Shown: in pieces, positions 11,290 through 21,390 of the stretch
How positions within the stretch are numbered: the stretch's first letter is position 1
How the letters are laid out: each line of letters starts with the position of its first letter
Source of the DNA: Platerodrilus igneus
Taxonomy: Eukaryota > Arthropoda > Insecta > Coleoptera > Lycidae
Reading direction: 5' to 3'
Assembly: GCA_036346225.1 (NCBI GenBank)
Contig: JARFIW010001739.1
Span: 11,945,001-12,009,000, forward strand
Length of the DNA stretch: 64,000 bases
Notes under the pieces: model-generated
What the model saw: only the letters and a program-made list of their open reading frames with translations
What the model was told of the DNA's origin: nothing
Database searches by the model: none
Translations under genes and position numbers: made by a program

Positions 11290-12690
11290 GTTTAATAAAT
11301 TCTCGCTGATTTCTGTTAATCCGCAGAATTTTCCTTGGTTCATCCGTACTCAAAGATCCTGATTTCGCGTTGAAGGTCCTGCCTGATTCGTTATCTCTGC
11401 GTATGTGCGATTCGAATTCCTTATTTGCGCCCTATTAATATTCCTTGCTTGCGTCCGTCGATCAACATTTTCCTGCCTATTTATTTCTCTATCATTATTA
11501 CCTTCATGTTTTTCCTAAAATCATTATTAAAATTGCTATAGTTCCCCCTATTAAAATTTCTTCCGCGATCATAATTGTAATTGTTCCGTTGATGATTATT
11601 TCGAGTCTCATTATTATTTCTCTGCGTCTTTATAAAATTCGTGCGTCGTTCCCTAGTATTATTTTCCATTTTATCATCAGATACCAGCTCATCATACCTT
11701 TGCAAATATCCAATGAATGTATCCCTGTCTACTATATTCTGGTCGTTATGTATCTCTTTACTTCAGTGTTAAAATACCCTGCTAAATATTTTATAACTCG
11801 TTTATCATGTAGAGGAGGATCCAATTCTTTCGCTACAGTAAACTTTTCAATCGCATATAATTCTCGCGTTATTCTTTTTTCTTAATTGTATTTTCCCATA
11901 CTCAGGTTATTCCTAATTCTATCCTGTTGATTATCACCCCAAAATTGTCGTAAAAATTTCTGCTCAAACTGTTGAAATGTTTCTATTTCACTTTCTATTA
12001 AGTTGTACCACATTTCAGCACTTCCTTTCAGCATTGATTTGACTAAATTTAATTTATATAACTCGTCTGTCGAACCTTGTATTAACATTTAAAAATTTTT
12101 CAAAAATAATTTCGGATTTAATTTTCCGTCCCCGTAAAATTTAGTATACTGTTCAATCGAAAGATTTGGTTGAATTAGCCTAATTGGTTCCCTAATGTTA
12201 AAATTTAATGAATTAGTTTTTAAATTATTTATTTCTCGATTTATTGTTCTAAACTCGGTTTCACAATTTTCCTCAATGTTCCCTAGTTTAATATTTAAAT
12301 TTGTAATTTTATCCTTTGACTCGCTTTCATATTTTTCCTGTTTTGATTTAACTAATCCAATATGATCTCATGCACAGTCTATTTCCTCGGTAACCCTGAC
12401 AATTTTCTCCTGCAGTTGTTCCCTCATTTCAGCGATTGTTTGGTTGGTTTCCTTTAATCCATCACACAGAATTTTTATTTCATTACCTAACTTTTCGCTG
12501 TTCTCATCCATTTTTGTAGTAATGGTTTTCATGGCTTCCTCGTTTTTATCTATTTTGCTATTTAATGCCATTAAAATTTCCATCATCTTAGTTTCCTGTG
12601 AGATCTGTATTTTCTAGACAGAACTGATTTCCTGAATTATCACGCTCTCCTGGGATCCTATTTCCACTCCTTGATTTTTTGAAATTATTA
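11290..12690 (-). pseudogene. Gypsy-family gag (related to 34187-35560)
   Basis: From 12586 the frame reads MMEILMALNSKIDKNEEAMK, then a coiled-coil-like region with IAEMREQLQEKI, matching LLALDEKIDKSEETMK and IAEMQVHF in the plus-strand copy. At 12088-11882 MLIQGSTDELYKLNLVKSML and SAEMWYNLIE match the capsid segment QGSTDERYNLNFVRSML. An N/R-rich tail follows at 11705-11481, and at about 11400 a YAEITNQAGPSTRNQDL stretch matches YAEVTSQARPSTSNQDF. Frame changes and stops interrupt it. There is no zinc knuckle; the basic N/R-rich tail may replace it. Confidence 0.75.
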
Positions 12691-12854
12691 TGTTTACGCT
12701 AAACTATTAAATACTAAATAAATCTATCTAAATTTAATTAATGTACAAATTTCTTGATTTTTCTCAAATTAAAATTCTTTAAATCCCCGGTTTAATTTTA
12801 ATTATTTTATTTTCAATCTCACGGTCGTATTATCAAATTTGTTTTGATTTAATT

Positions 12855-12930
12855 CTTGCTCCACGTTAGGCGCCATATAAAAATGCTATGTATCTCTGGA
12901 ACAATCGAGCCCTGACGTTGGGCCGTCCAA
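12855..12930 (-). promoter_or_regulatory. Two primer-binding-site-like motifs before gag
   Basis: Reverse-strand motif 1 (12930-12906) reads ttggacggcccaacgtcagg and motif 2 (12875-12855) reads atggcgcctaacgtggagca. Both resemble TGGCGCCCAACGTGGGGC, the Gypsy primer-binding site complementary to the 3' end of tRNA-Lys. Each is preceded by an AT-rich 'cannttttatat' block. They are about 50 bp apart. This is the short version of the eight-copy array found before the related gag at 33608-34003. Confidence 0.6.
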
Positions 12931-13834
12931 TATAAAAATTGATATGATAACGCCGTACTCGGTGTCAATGGCGTTTTCTTACTTAACTCCACCTCTCTGT
13001 GTTTTCCAATCAAATTCTAAATCTCACTAATGTTATTATCATTCTTCTGCAACGGCTAGCTTTTATTATTATTCTACACAGAGTGCACAACGTTACGATG
13101 ATCATTTTTTTTCTCTTCTGCGCCCCTTTCTGATTACCTCTTTGTTTGAATTATAAAATGAAGTCAATTAATTTCATATAATGAAAAAAAAAATTATGTA
13201 CAAGTTTTGAAATTATTAAAATACGCCCTTCAATCAATCAATATTATAAGTCTTATGTATCCCAAAATTCATATGCTTTGCAATCAATTTAAAGTCACCA
13301 AAAACTACCATTCTTATTAAAGAAACCTCGAACGTTCCATATATCTTCCTAATATTACGTACTTTTAACGTATGCAAAGTTTGTTGTTGACTTTGTTACA
13401 CAAGTTTATGTAATTGAATAAATTCAGTAATGAAATTTAAAAATAGAAAAATAATATCTTAAAACTAATAAGATCTGACCTGCTTTGCTCAGTTGAACCC
13501 CTTGTTTTCCCATAAATTGTTCCTTGCTTCTTTATTTTTTCGCAACTCAAAATTATACCAAACTCGTCGACGCCTCAATTAGAATCTTCCATGCATTTAA
13601 ATTATTATACCATCCATTATCAACCAACATCAATTCAGAATTATTATCATCCAATTAGGATTAGAATTATACACACATTTGAATCATTATTGACCAACTA
13701 AGATTATCCATACACTCGGAATTATTATATATTTGGATTATTGACATCACATTCGAAATTATTCTCCACCAATTCGAAGCCGTATTATTATATTATTAGT
13801 TTAAGTAAATTACCCCAAATTGTACTCACGTTAT
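12906..13834 (-). repeat. 5'-side LTR-like repeat
   Basis: Partner of 10347-11273. In element orientation it begins near 13834 ('ataacgtgagtacaattt') and runs to the first primer-binding-site-like motif at 12930. The exact LTR ends cannot be fixed because both copies share a few bases past a TG start and past the first motif. I see no clear target duplication around the pair. Confidence 0.75.
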
Positions 13835-14410
13835 ACGGCAATAGAAATTTTCATATTTGTAGCACTATACATTTTCACTATTATACTATTAAATATTAAA
13901 TTACGCGTGACCTTTAGATTCAAAGTATCGCAGCTTGGCCTTCTTGAGTTAAAGCTGAACTCCGTTATCATTCTTGCTATTAATATAGGTTGATCCCACT
14001 TGGATGCAGGTTGGGTTTACACCAAATCCGTGACGATCTTAACCAATGAGGTATTTGCATATCCTGCACTTGAAGTGGTTTTCTGATGTAATATACTTAG
14101 TTTTCGGGGTAATGGTTGTTTGTTTATAGATACCTCGTTATCAGACCATACTTTGTTTTGAGTAAATAATTATACAAAAATACATGATGTAATTTGAATT
14201 TCGATTTTCATGTATGTTTATTTATTTACGCATCTTTGAACTGCATTTTCTTATCAAAAATGTTGATTGTTTCTACGCACTTACACAAAGTTTCGTTAAG
14301 TTTTATCTCTTATCTTTGTATTATATTATAACTAATTAGAACCCTATTGAATGCGTGTTTAATTACATTTATTATCATTCCCTTAAATACGCGTGCTTTT
14401 TCTGAAAAAT
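13835..14410. other. No recognisable gene
   Basis: AT-rich flank with stops in all frames. No similarity to other parts of the window was found by eye. Confidence 0.5.
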
Positions 14411-14650
14411 ATCGTTATTTGCATTACTTAAAATTACTAAAGCTCCATATACCGGGTGTTAAATCTTTGTTATTTACCTAATGTATGAATTACCTATTTC
14501 TTTGCTAAACATTCGTCCTATTATTATAAGATGTGTTCATTTGCGTCGCTTAAAACTAATTATGCTCTATATACAGGGTGGTAAATGCTTACTATTTACA
14601 TAATATAAGAATTATTAAATTTTCTACTAAATAAATGCAGTTTTCTGCTT
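14411..14650. repeat. Two tandem units of ~122 bp
   Basis: Units begin at 14411 ('atcgttatttgcattactta') and 14533 ('tgttcatttgcgtcgcttaa'). Each carries 'ctnnatatacnggtg' and a degenerate 'tatttacntaat' block. The units have diverged. The 'atatacaggg' piece resembles transposon terminal motifs common in insects, but no full element is visible. Confidence 0.55.
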
Positions 14651-14720
14651 CCTATCGTAATTTATGGTTTCTGCAAGACCCTTGCTATACAATACACCCT
14701 TAAACAACACCTTATCACAG

Positions 14721-14721
<1 letters not shown>

Positions 14722-14775
<54 letters not shown>
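14722..14775. repeat. (AT)n microsatellite, target of the mariner insertion
   Basis: A pure AT run of 54 bp directly abuts the left end of the transposon at 14776. A short 'tatata' remains at 17955-17960 on the other side. This fits insertion at a TA within the microsatellite. Confidence 0.95.
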
Positions 14776-14778
<3 letters not shown>

Positions 14779-15754
14779 GGCTTTTCACGACGACCGTGCA
14801 TTAGACATTTCTCAGAAAGTACAAGAGATAGAAGTTTGAAATTTTATATGTAGTGATTGTTCGACATGCAGAGTTGATCTAAAATATTTTCGTTTTGATA
14901 GCACTTCCGGTTGTACCGGAAGTTGATGTTATCTTTGTTATTTTAAATGGAACACCCTATATATTTTTGCATTTTTAGATTCTCCACAAAATTTGAAGTT
15001 AAATTCCTTTAATGAGTAGTATCTCAATATTTTACCGTTTTCGAGATATTTAGCTTTTTATGTTTTTTTTGTAAAAAACTGATATACTTTCTTGACAATA
15101 ATGTACATTTAAACTTACAGTTTAGAAACCAATTATTAGCAGATATACTATTCAAATGTTTGATACACATTTAAATGTATTTGTTTCCATTCAACACCAT
15201 ACGAGGTGGCCGGCATTTTTACTTAAAGTTTCTTACATAAAAAATCTGAAAAGTCAATTTTTCTAAATGGAACACCCTGTATATATTTGCATTTTTAGAT
15301 TCTACTCAAAATTTTAAGTTAAATTCCTTGAATAAGTAATATCTCAATATTTTACCGTTTTCGAGATATTTAGCTTTTTATGTTTTTTTTTGTAAAAAAC
15401 TGATATACTTTCTTGACAATAATGTACATTTAAATTTACAGTTTAGAAACCAATTATTAGCAGATATACTATTCAAATGTTTGATAAACATTGAAATATA
15501 TTTGTTTCCATTCAACACCATACGAGGTGTCCGCCATTTTTACTTAAAGTTTCTTGCATAAAAAAATCTGAAAATTCAATTTTTCTAAATGGAACGCCCA
15601 TATTTTGATATTTTCAAATTGTTCAATTATTTTTAAGGTAGCTTTATGTAACAAGTCCAATTCTGAAGTTCAACTGTCTTTAAGTTATTTGATTTCAATG
15701 ACATTAAGTGGTTCTACTACGATAATAAAAATAAATATCAGCATTATGTTCGTA
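14776..15754. repeat. Left terminal inverted repeat with internal direct repeats
   Basis: 979 bp. Two tandem units of about 321 bp begin with 'aaatggaacaccct' at about 14945 and 15265, and a third start 'aaatggaacgccc' lies at about 15587. Each unit ends with a segment near 'caccatacgaggtg'. The outermost 165 bp includes 'cttccggttgtaccggaag', a short palindrome. Confidence 0.92.
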
Positions 15755-15805
15755 GGAGACTTTAATGAAGGTTGAAAAAGAATAAAAGAATAATTAATCT
15801 TTATA

Positions 15806-16867
15806 CTATAACATATGCTCGAAAATGTCACCATTTCTTTCCAAACATGCATTTATTCTTTTAATAAGGTTATCGTGTGTTGCTTTTCTTATTGCTTGTG
15901 GTGTTAATGAATTAATAGCAGCTCTAACTCTATCTTTCATATTGGCTTTGGTTGTGATAGGATCTGAATAGACGATGTTCTTTAAGTGACCCCAAACGAA
16001 AAAATCTAGTGGATTACCATCTAGCGTTCTCGGGGGCCATCGAAATGGACCATTATTTGCAATCCATCGGTCTTGAAAAATTTCTGTTAAAAAATCGCCA
16101 ACCAGTCGGTAATTGTGACATGGAGCACCATCCATTTGATAACATAAGTAATCTCTTTGTGGATGGTTTTGTATTATTGGCTGCACTCCATTTCTTAACA
16201 TATGAACATACCTTTCTCCAGTTAAATTTTCATCGTAAAATTCGAGATAAAGGATTGAATCGCAATTAATGGCACAAAATACATTAAATTGCCATTTGTC
16301 TTGAAAATTTCTTTCACGGACTACGTGTGAATTTTGCAGAGCCCAATAATTGCTGTTGTGCCTATTAAAGACTCCATTTTTGGTAAACTTTGCTTCGTCT
16401 GTCCAAATAATGTTTTTTAAAAAGATTTTGTCCTCTTGACTTTTAGTTAGCAACCACTCAAAAAACTGAACTCTCCGAGGTGTGTCTTTTAAATGTTAAA
16501 TGCAGTAAAATTTATATGGGCGCCATTTGTGTTTATTAAGTATACGATAAATGGTCACATACGGTATACCTATTTCTCTTTCGGCTTCGTGTAATAAAGC
16601 AGTTGGGTAAGCAGAGAAAAATCCTAAAACAGTGATTTCATTGTCTTCATTTTCAACTTGCGGCTTTCTGCGTTTAATGTGTGAAAGAAATGCTCCATTC
16701 GTTCTACAGTTTTGAAGTAGACGATTAACTGTATTCTTATTGGGTTTTTGGAGATGCGGGTATCTATCTGCAAACAATCGACAAGTTTGACTATTTATTC
16801 TATTACATTCACCGTAAGTAATTATTAAATTTAAGAAATCTTCATTACTATAATCTAATCTTGACAT
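15806..16867 (-). pseudogene. DD41D mariner-family transposase, one nonsense codon
   Basis: This enzyme would cut and paste the element by recognising its TIRs. The frame from ATG at 16867 (MSRLDYSNEDFLN) to 15806 is continuous except for a TAA at 16496-16498. The N-terminal third has two helix-turn-helix-like parts (RLLQNCRTNGAF and IPYVTIYRILNKHKW). The catalytic part carries WTDEAKF (aspartate codon at 16399-16397), MDGAPCH, and PLDFFVWG. The second and third aspartates are separated by 41 residues, the DD41D spacing. Total length of about 353 codons is normal for the superfamily. The start was chosen at 16867 because the open frame upstream enters the TIR and lacks domain similarity. Confidence 0.9.
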
Positions 16868-16969
16868 TTTTATTATTTTATAACACACACAATCTAACAC
16901 GTAATCTAATAAAGTAATAAGACAGTTTGTTAATTCTGTATCACCGTTCGATTGTTTACCAAAGCGTCG

Positions 16970-17954
16970 TACGAACATAATGCTGATATTTATTTTTATT
17001 ATCGTAGTAGAACCACATAATGTCATTAAAATCAAATAACTTAAAGACAGTTGAACTTCAGAATAGGACTTGTTACATAAAGTTACCTTAAAAATGATTG
17101 AACAATTTGAAAATATCAAAATATACGGGGTGTTCCATTTAGAAAAATTGACTTTTCAGATTTTTTTATGCAAGAAACTTCAAGTAAAAATGTCGGACAC
17201 CTCGTATGGTGTTGAATGGAAACAAATTCATTACAATGTTTATCAAACATTTGAATAGTATATCTGCTAATAATTGGTTTCTAAACTGTAAATTTAAATG
17301 TACATTATTGTCAAGAAGGTATATCAGTTTTTTACAAAAAAAACAACATAAAAAGTTAAATATCTCGAAAACGGTAAAATATTGAGATATTACTTATTAA
17401 AGGAATTTAACTTAAAATTTTGGGTAGAATCTAAAAATGCAAAAATATACAGGGTGTTCCATTTAGAAAAATTGACTTTTCAGATTTTTTATGTAAGAAA
17501 CTTTATGTAAAAATGCCGGCCACCTCGTATGGTGTTGAATGGAAACAAATACATTTAAATGTGTATCAAACATTTGAATAGTATATCTGCTAATAATTGG
17601 TTTCTAAACTGTAAGTTTAAATGTACATTATTGTCAAGAAGGTATATCAGTTTTTTACAAAAAAAAACATAAAAAGCTAAATATCTCGAAAACGGTAAAA
17701 TATTGAGATATTACTTATTAAAGGAATTTAACTTATAATTTTGTGCAGAATCTAAAAATGCAAGAATATATAGGGTGTTCCATTTAAAATAACAAAGATA
17801 ACATCAACTTCCGGTACAACCGGAAGTGCTATCAAAACGAAAATATTTTAGATCAACTCGGCATGTCGAACAATTACTACCTATAAAGTTTCATACTTCT
17901 ATCTCTTGTACTTTCTGAGAAATGTCTAATGCACGGTCGTCGTGAAAAGCCCTG
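16970..17954. repeat. Right terminal inverted repeat with internal direct repeats
   Basis: 985 bp, the inverse of 14776-15754. 'gggtgttccatttagaaaaa' starts occur at about 17139 and 17451, and 'gggtgttccatttaaaataa' at about 17774. By eye the two arms differ only at scattered bases and short indels. Confidence 0.92.
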
Positions 17955-17993
17955 TATATATACAAATATGGATGTTTAGTCCATAAACTTGGG

Positions 17994-18510
17994 TCATCAT
18001 CATTAGGTCTACAGTCCTTGAACTGGTTAGACGCGTACCTTCATTGCTTCCAATTCTGAGCTAGCCTACACATTCCCTGAAATTCTCACAGCCTACATCT
18101 TACGCCCTTTGCGTACAATAGTCTAATCTGGATCTACATCTATCTATCTCTTTTCCTATCTGTGCTTTTAATATATCCCGCACTATTTCCTAAATGCCTT
18201 AGAACGCGTCTTATCCCTCTACTTCTATTTTTTTCCACAGATTCTTTCTTCCTTACTATTTCTAGAACCTCTTTGTTATTAACTTTGTCTGTCCATACTA
18301 TCATCATCATACATCTGAAGCAACATCTTCCAAAATTGTCCTACCTTTTTTTTCTCTGACTCTCCTACTGTCCCCATTTCATTTAAGTACAGCGCCGTGC
18401 TATACATATATGCTATAAACAATTCTTTCCTTGTATTCGTGTTTGTTGTCTTCGAACATAGTAGCTGTTCTTTCTCGTTAGATACAGCACGACTCCCAAC
18501 TACTTTTTTC
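17994..18510 (-). pseudogene. RTE LINE second C-terminal fragment (copy D 3' end)
   Basis: Reverse-strand equivalent of 1141-1626: the tail (catcatcatt) is at 17994, followed by segments for the AQN-like end, the CYRRM-like block and 'tttgtctgtccatactat' (SWTDK). Many stops are present. It lies 40 bp from the mariner end and, read on the minus strand, downstream of the RTE body and 3' UTR at 21390-18848. Confidence 0.7.
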
Positions 18511-18552
18511 TAAATATATACTATATTTCACCGATATTGAGTGATATCCAAA

Positions 18553-18847
18553 AATATAAGGCGTAGTTGGTATGTGTGTGACTACTATACCCAAGGTACC
18601 GGGTTCGAGTCCCGACACGGTCCGCTTGAAAAATGTTAGGCGAGCATTTTTCACAACAAATACACACCCTCGTTCGGATGAAAGGTAAAATGTAGGTCCC
18701 GTGTGTGAGTGTACTCACGCACGTTAAAGATCCCTACCTTGCTTGGAACAGTAAGGGTTCGGAAAAATTCAAAATTTTTCAGGTAAAAAGAACTCGCTTC
18801 CTAGTCAATGTAGTACCTTCGGGTGGAGCATTGGAAAATCACATGTA
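18553..18847 (+). mobile_element. tRNA-derived SINE, copy 1
   Basis: A ~295-bp repeat whose head resembles a tRNA: an A-box-like 'ggcgtagttggtatg' at 18560 and a B-box 'ggttcgagtcc' at 18602-18612. A conserved tail with 'gttaaagatccctaccttgc' ends in 'ggaaaatcacatgta'. It is nearly identical in layout to the copy at 40918-41212, whose target duplications define the ends. It sits in the 3' region of RTE copy D. A RNA polymerase III promoter is expected from the two boxes. Confidence 0.85.
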
Positions 18848-21390
18848 GGGTATGCAAAGATGGTTTAGCAACCCGAGAGGCTACCAATTTCCTCCCAACA
18901 CTTAGAGACTTTTTAATAAATCCTTTCGCGCAACCAACATTAGTTTAGAATATTGCAAAACCAACACTAGCAGTTGTTTATAAAAATCATTAGGTTTAAG
19001 TGCAATTATTTTTTTTTGTGATTAGGTTTTCCGTCTTGCAACTATTTGGACGCGTACCTTTATTGATCTTTATTCTGAGCTAACCTACACATTTTTCTGA
19101 AATTCCCACAACCTACATCTTTGACTATGTGTGCAATTCTTTAACATAGGTTTACTTCTGCCTTTCGTTAATTCTATTTCTGCTTCTAATACATTCCGTA
19201 CTATTCCCTTATTCCTTAGAATGTGACCTATCATCATATCTCTCCTATTTTTACTACTTCTCACATATTTCTTTCTTCTCCTACCATTTGTAGGAGCTCT
19301 TTGTTCTTAATTTTGTGTGTCCATGGTATCATAATCGGTCTGTAGCACCACATTTCTCTCCTGTCCGCTTTCCTACTATCCAAGTTTCACAGCCGTACAA
19401 TGCTGAGCTCCACGCATACGCTTTCAGCAATCCTTTCCTTGTTTATATGTTTGTTGCCTTTGAACATAGTAGTTACCTTTTCTTGTTGAATGCAGCACGG
19501 TTTTGTGCTAAATTTTGTTTTATGTCTTTTGCACCTTTCTCATCTTGTATTGTTTGGCCTCTTAGGTAACGGAAATCCTTCTTGTAAGTTCTCGTTTCCT
19601 ATTTGTATTCTGGTTTTTGATTAATTTTCCCTCCGTTACATGCTAGTAATTTACATTTATTTTTCTTAATTTTTATACCGTATATCTCTCTGTTAGAAAT
19701 GTTTTTCCATTTCATTAAGAGCTGCTTCTAACTCTTTCTTGCTAAATGCTAATACCGCTACATCACCTGCAAATCTAGGCATGTTAATCTTTTGTCCCTG
19801 CATGATAATGCCACATGCCCTTCTGCATTTGACGATATTCATTGCCTCTTCCGATGTACAAGTTAAAAATTAACGGGGACGGGGCTCGTCACTGTCCTAA
19901 CCCATTTATTAATATCTACTTCTCTACCTTCTTGATCTAGCTATATTACAACTCTTTGCTCTTTGTATAAGCTATCCATATAGCTCATTCCAATCTTTTT
20001 GAGTATTTCGAATATTCTTCCCATTTTACTTGGTCTAATGTTTTTCTAGATTTACAAATTGTATATATACACTTTCTCCTTTTTCTATCGTTTTTCCCTA
20101 TATATCCTTGTCATCTATCCACTTTCCCTACATTTTCTATAATGACGTTTCCTCCCGCGTCCCTTATATTTTTGCTATACGGTTTTATATCCCCAAAATT
20201 CATTCTAATTGATTTGTATGCTTCGTCTATCTTTCCTATTTCCATCTTAGTTTGTACCTCTTTGCACTTTTCATCAATCCATTGTTCTGTTTGTACCTTA
20301 TCCATATTAGGTGCCTTATTATTTTTTAGATTCCTTAATGCTTGTTCAAACTTATCTCTAAAAGTATGCCATCCCAAGGTTAACCTTTTCAATGTCGTTT
20401 TCTGTTCTAGTGATTTTAATTTCTGTCCTGCAGTTAAATTCCCTATAAGTTCTTGCCATCTAACCACTTTCTTTACTTTTTCTATAACGATGTCACATAC
20501 CGCACCGCTTAAATATTTGCTATACGGTGTCATATCGATAAAATTCATTCTAGACAGTGTATATGCTTTGGCTGTATTTCCCAATGCCATCTTAGTTTGT
20601 ATCTCTTTACACTTTTCAACAATACAGTGTTCTTTATTTTTCCTGCATTTACGAATAACGTCTCATTTTATGGCTTTGTATCTCTTTTCCTGCTTCGTTG
20701 GTCTGTTTTTGTATTTTCGACTTTATTTTATACAGATCAAGATATCCTTTGTTATTCATGGTTTTTATTTTCTTTTTGTGTATACCCCAGAACATCTATG
20801 GTCGCCATGTCTAAGCGGAATGTACTGTTATTCTATTCTGTTTCTGCTTCCTTAGTATCAGAAATGTTCCCTGTCTTTCAACAATTCGGTTTTTTGTGGA
20901 TATCTTTATCTTTTAGTTTTTCAAAGTCAAAGTACCTTTTTTCGTTTTTTTTTCACATTTTTAAATTTAAACGCGGCTTTCATACTTACGATGTTGTGGT
21001 CAGTGTCTATATCTGCTTTTGGATATCTTCTACGGTCTTTTACTTGAGTTTTAAACCGCTGTCGAACAAGACTGTAATCTATTTGATATCTCTCTATGTC
21101 TCCTAGCATCTTCCACGTGTATCGTCTTCTAGCATGATGTTGAAATAATGTGTTTTGTGATAGTTAAATTGTTTTTGTAGCAAATCTCTACCAATTTATT
21201 TCTCCTGTCGTTTCTCGTGCGTACACCAAATAAACCAACTACCGCTCCTTACCTACCTTCACCTGCCACTGCATTAAAATCCCCTCGTAATTATCAAACG
21301 TTCTTGTCCTTGTACGAATCTTAGTATGTCTTCGATATCTTTGTCGATCGATTCTATCTCTTCTGCACAACTGTAGCTAGAGGGTTTACA
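18848..21390 (-). mobile_element. RTE-type LINE copy D, 5'-truncated and decayed
   Basis: Read on the minus strand: an endonuclease C-terminal piece at 21109-20927 (RYQIDYSLVRQRF and ADIDTDHNIV), a linker at 20590-20111 (GNVIIENVGKV, plus a partly duplicated segment), RT pieces around 19960-19700, and the C-terminal domain from about 19560 to 19040. The 3' UTR is at 19040-18848. The 5' end is lost inside the endonuclease near 21390 (matching 'SYSDEEVEAIY'). Numerous stops and frame changes make it an old copy relative to A and B. Confidence 0.85.

Larger units (their letters stand above)
10347..13834 (-). mobile_element. Gypsy-family element with two LTR-like repeats and gag only (pol lost)
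   Basis: Two direct repeats of about 928 bp (10347-11273 and 12906-13834) enclose a minus-strand gag region (about 12690-11290). The gag is homologous to the plus-strand gag at 34187-35560. No protease, RT or integrase lies between gag and the left repeat; gag runs almost directly into it. The arrangement is that of a large non-autonomous derivative, or of an element that lost pol by deletion. The two LTR copies look nearly identical by eye, suggesting a recent origin. Confidence 0.75.
14776..17954 (-). mobile_element. Mariner-type (DD41D) transposon with ~980-bp TIRs, complete ends
   Basis: Length 3179 bp, flanked by TA on both sides. The ends are inverted: 'cagggcttttcacgacgacc' at 14776 and its complement ending at 17954. 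The inverted match continues inward to 15754 and 16970. One transposase gene lies between the arms on the minus strand. The size is about double that of a classical mariner, owing to the long arms, each of which contains two ~321-bp direct repeats. Apart from one nonsense codon in the transposase it looks complete. Confidence 0.93.

Noticed and set aside
18560..18625. A tRNA gene (also at 40925-40990)
   Set aside because: The A- and B-box-like sequences belong to a repeated 295-bp element with a 15-bp target duplication; no proper cloverleaf could be drawn.
20142..21106. Long plus-strand frames (237 and 169 codons) rich in F, L and S
   Set aside because: They are the antisense of RTE copy D; the minus strand carries the recognisable LINE domains.
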